Shown in pieces: positions 6,283-9,002 of a DNA stretch of 9,002 nt. A program made the translations under genes and the position numbers. The stretch spans positions 1 through 9,002 of the forward strand of contig DATKYV010000382.1 in assembly GCA_035528275.1 (NCBI GenBank), written 5' to 3'. The stretch comes from DATKYV01 sp035528275. GTDB taxonomy: Bacteria; Acidobacteriota; Terriglobia; UBA7540. Numbering within the stretch: position 1 is the first letter of the stretch; every line of letters starts with the position of its first letter. Below the pieces are notes generated by a model that saw nothing but the letters and a program-made list of their open reading frames with translations, made no database searches and was not told the origin of the DNA.

Positions 6283-6373
6283 AATAGCTGAGTCCCTCGA
6301 GGGAATGGAAAAAGAAACGAAAAGGAGAGCGAAGAACCCGAAGAAGTTTAGCCACCGAAAGGCAGGGTGCGAC

Positions 6374-7771
6374 ATGAGGAAGGTTGCCGGATGGGTGCTG
6401 GCGGTGCTCGCGCTCCCCGTGGCTCTTTCGGCGGCGGCCAAGCCGCGCCACATCGAGGGGCCGAACATCCTTCTGATCACCGTTGATACACTGCGCGCCG
6501 ATCACCTCTCCTGTTACGGGTATCCGCTGCGGACGTCCCCGAACATCGACAAACTCGCCGGCGAAGGTGTTCGGTTCCAGAACGCCTACAGCCCGATTCC
6601 GCTGACCGGCCCGGCTCACATCGCGCTCATGACTTCACTCTACCCGCAGCAACACGGGGCGACGATCAACGGCATGCACATGTCCACGAAACCGCGCCCC
6701 GTCACTCTGGCGCAGATCCTCCACCGCCTGGGCTATCGCACCGCCGCCTTCGTGAGTGCCTGGCCGGTGAAAAAAGGCATCACGGGATTGGGCCGCGGGT
6801 TCAATGTCTACAATCAGAAGTTCACTTACCACTACAAGCTGGTCAACTCCGCGAGAGACGGAAAAGACGTCACCGACGCGGCGCTCCGATGGCTGAAGAA
6901 GCGCGGCAAGGATCGCTTCTTCCTCTGGGTGCACTACTTCGATCCCCACGAGCCTTATGACCTGCGGCCCGAGTTCGCCGATCTGCCGCGCACGCCGGGT
7001 GCATCAGCGATCCGCCACGCGTCCGACCGGAAATTGACCGTCGAGGATGCCCAGCGCGTGACCGCCTACGACAGCGAAGTCGCCTACTCCGATCACTACG
7101 TCGGCCAAGTTCTGCAACAACTCAACGCCATGGGAATCCGCGAGCGGACTCTGATCGTGTTGGCCGCCGACCACGGCGAAAGCCTGGGCGAGAACGGTTA
7201 TTGGGGTCACGGTGACAAACTCTTTCAAGGCATCGTTCATATCCCGCTCATTCTTTCTCGTCCCGGCACCATCCCCCAGGGATTGGTGGTGAGGGAGGAT
7301 GTGGGGCTGCTGGATATCATGCCCACTATCCTTGACTATGTGGGGATTCCCGCGCGACTGCCGATTGAAGGCAAGAGCCTCAAACCCCTCGTCGAAGCAG
7401 CCTCGCCTCCGCCTGCGCGAGACCCCGTCTACTTTCTCACGTACAACGAGCCGCCCTTGCTGCCCCCGCGCTGGATCAGTTGGCTCTGGAGCTGGGCCAA
7501 AACCAAGATGACACCTTCCAACCTCGGATTCGCCAGCCGGGATCTCAAGGTGGTTCTCGAAGAGGATGACCAACAGCCGCGAGTGTTCCGGCTGGATCCC
7601 ACGGGGAACGTGGAACGACCCAGCAGCAACATCGCCGCAGCTCAATTGGCGGAGTATGGCCAGCGGCTCAACAAGTGGTTCCAGACCACCAACCGCGGCC
7701 TGAAACCCCAGAGCCAACTCAGTGAAGAGGACGTCGAGATGCTCCGCAGCCTGGGCTACATCAATCCTTGA
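6374..7771 (+). CDS. Exported sulfatase/alkaline-phosphatase superfamily hydrolase with Thr nucleophile position
   Basis: From ATG 6374 the protein has 465 residues with a signal peptide at about 1-21 (MRKVAGWVLAVLALPVALSA), so it is probably periplasmic or outside the cell. The start at 6305 in the same frame would add 23 basic residues before the signal, and its GAGGG is only 1 nt away, so 6374 is preferred although its own ribosome site is weak. Metal-site signatures of the superfamily are visible: TVDTLRADHLSCYGY (D38), HYFDPHEPY (D190, H192), AADHGESLGE (D266, H267) and GHGDKLF (H279). The position of the formylglycine Cys/Ser (C/S-x-P-x-R) reads T78-G-P-A-H, so a classical formylglycine sulfatase is unlikely. 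Thr-nucleophile relatives act on phosphate or phosphonate esters. The tail LSEEDVEMLRSLGYINP is typical of this subgroup. It follows the ABC ATPase by 91 bases on the same strand and may be co-transcribed; a functional link is not shown. Confidence 0.88.
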   Translation: MRKVAGWVLAVLALPVALSAAAKPRHIEGPNILLITVDTLRADHLSCYGYPLRTSPNIDKLAGEGVRFQNAYSPIPLTGPAHIALMTSLYPQQHGATINGMHMSTKPRPVTLAQILHRLGYRTAAFVSAWPVKKGITGLGRGFNVYNQKFTYHYKLVNSARDGKDVTDAALRWLKKRGKDRFFLWVHYFDPHEPYDLRPEFADLPRTPGASAIRHASDRKLTVEDAQRVTAYDSEVAYSDHYVGQVLQQLNAMGIRERTLIVLAADHGESLGENGYWGHGDKLFQGIVHIPLILSRPGTIPQGLVVREDVGLLDIMPTILDYVGIPARLPIEGKSLKPLVEAASPPPARDPVYFLTYNEPPLLPPRWISWLWSWAKTKMTPSNLGFASRDLKVVLEEDDQQPRVFRLDPTGNVERPSSNIAAAQLAEYGQRLNKWFQTTNRGLKPQSQLSEEDVEMLRSLGYINP

Positions 7772-7837
7772 GCGGAAGTTCCGGACCTCAGACCAGCCCC
7801 TATGTCATTTCTGAAGGTCCCGCAAGACCCCGAAAGG

Positions 7838-7864
7838 CGCGAATTGCGCCCCAATCGCGTTTTT
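7838..7864 (+). terminator. Candidate intrinsic terminator after the sulfatase-like gene
   Basis: CGCGAATT (7838-7845) pairs with AATCGCG (7853-7859), with one bulged A and a 7-base loop, and is followed at once by TTTTT (7860-7864). An overlapping alternative hairpin, GGCGC/GCGCC, exists at 7836-7850. The site lies about 70 bases after the sulfatase-like stop and 100 bases before the next gene, a sensible place for a terminator. Confidence 0.45.
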
Positions 7865-7910
7865 GGCCCGTTGTAGAAGCCTGATTTCAAACCACCTACA
7901 AAAATCTGTC

Positions 7911-7928
7911 TCACTGTTCTCACTGTTC
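7911..7928. repeat. Two tandem copies of TCACTGTTC
   Basis: The 9-base unit TCACTGTTC occurs back to back at 7911-7919 and 7920-7928, with partial copies on either side. It is one of several short simple-sequence tracts in the spacers of this window. No function is apparent. Confidence 0.6.
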
Positions 7929-7963
7929 TCCACCTTCTCATTCAATAGGCGTAGCCTAGGATC

Positions 7964-8737
7964 ATGGACAGAAGGAGGACAAGCCCACCGAGGGGTGGCG
8001 GGCGCAGACTGCCCAGTGTCGCGCGCGTTCCGGCGAGAGTCGGAAGCCGCAACGCGCATTCGGCAGTCGTTTCGCCGCGAATTTCGCCCGCCGAACTGCG
8101 GCTCATGCGCAAGGTCCACGCCCGCTGTGGCGAGGTCATTCGCGAAGCCGGCAAGTATTCCTCCGTCCCGTCCGAATTCCTGGCGGCGCTGACGGCCAAC
8201 GAATCGGCGGCGAACCCGCGCGCGGCGCGTTTCGAGCCGGCGGTGTATCGCCACCTGAAGGCCGTCGCAGAGGGCAAATCTCCCGCCTACGGCGGCATCC
8301 GGCGCGAGAGCCTAGACGCCGAAATCGAGCAGATGCTGCACCCCAAGGCCGCGGCGTTTCACGGCGTGTATCTCAACGCGTCGTTCACCGAGGACTACGC
8401 CACCTCGCTTGCAGCCAGTTCTGATGCGGCTTTGCGCGACCTCGCCACCTCCTGGGGGTTCACGCAGATCATGGGCTACCACCTGGTGCGGCGCGAGGGC
8501 ACGGTGCGCGACCTCCTCGAGCCGCGCTTTCACTTTCGTCTGGCGCTGGAGCTCCTGGCGGAGTTCGCGGCGCGCTACGAGCTCGATCTGGCGCGCGAAT
8601 TCGACGAGATGTTTCGTTGCTGGAACACCGGCCAGCCCTATGGCGAGACTTTCGACCCGGGCTATGTGGAGAAAGGGCTGGTGAGGATGAGGCTTTACTC
8701 TCAACTCTTAACTCTCGGCTCTCAATCCGTCAGCTGA
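7964..8737 (+). CDS. Lysozyme/N-acetylmuramidase-like protein of phage flavour
   Basis: This 257-residue protein has an Arg/Pro-rich N-terminus (1-37) that could be unstructured, with no signal peptide. It is followed by a lysozyme-like region. Landmarks are SEFLAALTANES (E80 a candidate catalytic acid), RFEPAVYRHL (89-98) and TSWGFTQIMGYH (162-173), the last resembling the ASWGxxQIMG motif of phage N-acetylmuramidases and lytic transglycosylases. A C-terminal segment CWNTGQPYGETFDPGYVEKGLVRMRLY also recalls transglycosylase ends. I infer peptidoglycan cleavage, but the exact family is unsure. The start has only a weak AGGA just before it; a later start such as M48 is possible. The last dozen residues (YSQLLTLGSQSVS) are encoded by the left arm of an inverted repeat, and the TGA falls in the palindrome centre, so the C-terminus looks altered. 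A small membrane-protein gene follows after 90 bases, hinting at a lysis-type pair. Confidence 0.7.
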   Translation: MDRRRTSPPRGGGRRLPSVARVPARVGSRNAHSAVVSPRISPAELRLMRKVHARCGEVIREAGKYSSVPSEFLAALTANESAANPRAARFEPAVYRHLKAVAEGKSPAYGGIRRESLDAEIEQMLHPKAAAFHGVYLNASFTEDYATSLAASSDAALRDLATSWGFTQIMGYHLVRREGTVRDLLEPRFHFRLALELLAEFAARYELDLAREFDEMFRCWNTGQPYGETFDPGYVEKGLVRMRLYSQLLTLGSQSVS

Positions 8738-8760
8738 CGGATTGAGAGTCAAGAGTTGAG
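8700..8760. repeat. Large inverted repeat with a perfect 30-bp palindrome at a stop codon
   Basis: Positions 8719-8733 and 8734-8748 are exact reverse complements with no spacer, a 30-bp palindrome centred on CAGCTG. Outer arms CTCAACTCTT (8700-8709) and AAGAGTTGAG (8751-8760) also pair, with an asymmetric internal loop. The TGA stop of the lysozyme-like gene (8735-8737) lies at the centre. There is no T run, so it is not a standard intrinsic terminator, though the RNA hairpin would be very stable and could stabilise or end the transcript. Confidence 0.85.
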
Positions 8761-8770
8761 GGTTGAAAGA

Positions 8771-8818
8771 ATCGGGTGATCGGGCCATCGGGCGATTGAG
8801 TGATTCAGTGATTGGAGA
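8771..8818. repeat. Six degenerate 8-bp tandem repeats
   Basis: Consecutive octamers are ATCGGGTG, ATCGGGCC, ATCGGGCG, ATTGAGTG, ATTCAGTG and ATTGGAGA, an unbroken 8-bp period from 8771 to 8818. The final unit supplies the GGAGA ribosome site of the gene starting at 8828. Such decayed short-period arrays suggest replication slippage in the spacer. Confidence 0.75.
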
Positions 8819-8827
8819 AAGCAAAGA

Positions 8828-9002
8828 ATGATGAAGTTTCTTAACGAGCTGTTTTCGGAAGCGGGGACGGCGAGTTTCAGCCGCGTGGCTACATGTCTAG
8901 CCCTGGTGAGCAGTTGCTCCTGGGTCTCGGCCATCGTCTGGCGTACCAACGCCCTGCCCTCCCTCGAAGGTGTGACGTTTTTCATCGCCTCGCTCTACGG
9001 CC
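8828..9002 (+). CDS. Small membrane protein, possibly holin-like (3' end outside window)
   Basis: The frame is open from ATG 8828 (or the second ATG at 8831) to the window edge, giving 58 residues: MMKFLNELFSEAGTASFSRV, then a hydrophobic segment at about 19-41 (ATCLALVSSCSWVSAIVWR), a short loop (TNALPSLEGV) and the start of a second hydrophobic segment (TFFIASLYG). GGAGA lies 9 nt before the start, within the last 8-bp repeat. The layout of a short polar N-terminus then two or more helices, placed directly after a lysozyme-like gene, fits small phage-type holins or related membrane proteins found beside endolysins. I do not recognise a named family, so the holin reading rests on context. 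The C-terminus is missing. Confidence 0.65.
   Translation, partial: MMKFLNELFSEAGTASFSRVATCLALVSSCSWVSAIVWRTNALPSLEGVTFFIASLYG

Noticed and set aside
6293..6304. 12-bp palindrome TCCCTCGAGGGA before ATG 6305 as ribosome site or operator
   Set aside because: The GAGGG is only one base from ATG 6305, too close to work, and a 12-bp palindrome alone is weak evidence for an operator.
5407..6480. Minus-strand open frame of 357 codons
   Set aside because: It is antisense to the ABC ATPase, which contains every nucleotide-binding motif.
7004..7717. Minus-strand open frame of 237 codons
   Set aside because: It is antisense to the sulfatase-like gene and shows no recognisable domain.
7863..8192. Plus-strand frame overlapping the start of the lysozyme-like gene
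   Set aside because: The lysozyme frame continues with motif-bearing sequence; this frame is Arg-rich without pattern and stops early.

Overview
The window is a high-GC bacterial chromosomal segment with eight recognisable genes, two of them cut by the window edges. Gene content and style suggest a soil or environmental bacterium, most likely Acidobacteriota or a similarly GC-rich phylum. The hints are a secreted apiosidase-like glycosidase, a long MepM-type M23 peptidase with an N-terminal membrane anchor, a sulfatase-superfamily protein ending in a DxxxLRxLGY-type tail, and spacers full of short degenerate tandem repeats. This assignment rests on protein style alone; no marker gene is present.

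Left part (1-1447): the 5' portion of a secreted DUF5060/DUF4038 (apiosidase-like) protein runs leftward off the window. Divergent from it is a MNT-type minimal nucleotidyltransferase, normally the antitoxin of a HEPN/MNT pair. Its HEPN partner appears to survive only as a start codon and about seven residues, followed by unrelated sequence. The next spacer carries three 22-bp tandem repeats, a strong GC hairpin and a candidate promoter.

Middle (1448-6282): a single-gene SPFH/prohibitin-type membrane protein is followed by a 555-base convergent gap with no convincing gene. Then comes a MepM-like M23 peptidoglycan endopeptidase on the minus strand. Divergent from it is a two-gene MacB/LolCDE/FtsX-type ABC module, with permease and ATPase overlapping by 8 bases. 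This block is envelope-oriented: a membrane scaffold, a wall hydrolase and a type VII-like ABC system.

Right part (6374-9002): an exported alkaline-phosphatase/sulfatase-superfamily hydrolase has Thr where classical sulfatases have Cys or Ser. It is followed by a terminator candidate. Next is a lysozyme/N-acetylmuramidase-like protein of phage flavour whose stop codon sits in the centre of a perfect 30-bp palindrome. A run of degenerate 8-bp repeats then leads into a small membrane protein (possibly holin-like) that runs off the right edge. The last two may be a phage-derived lysis pair.

No tRNA, rRNA, CRISPR array, insertion sequence or complete novel defence system was seen. The points most worth following are the orphan MNT with a decayed HEPN partner, the lysozyme/small membrane protein pair with its repeat-built junction, and the non-canonical active sites of the sulfatase-like protein and the M23 peptidase.
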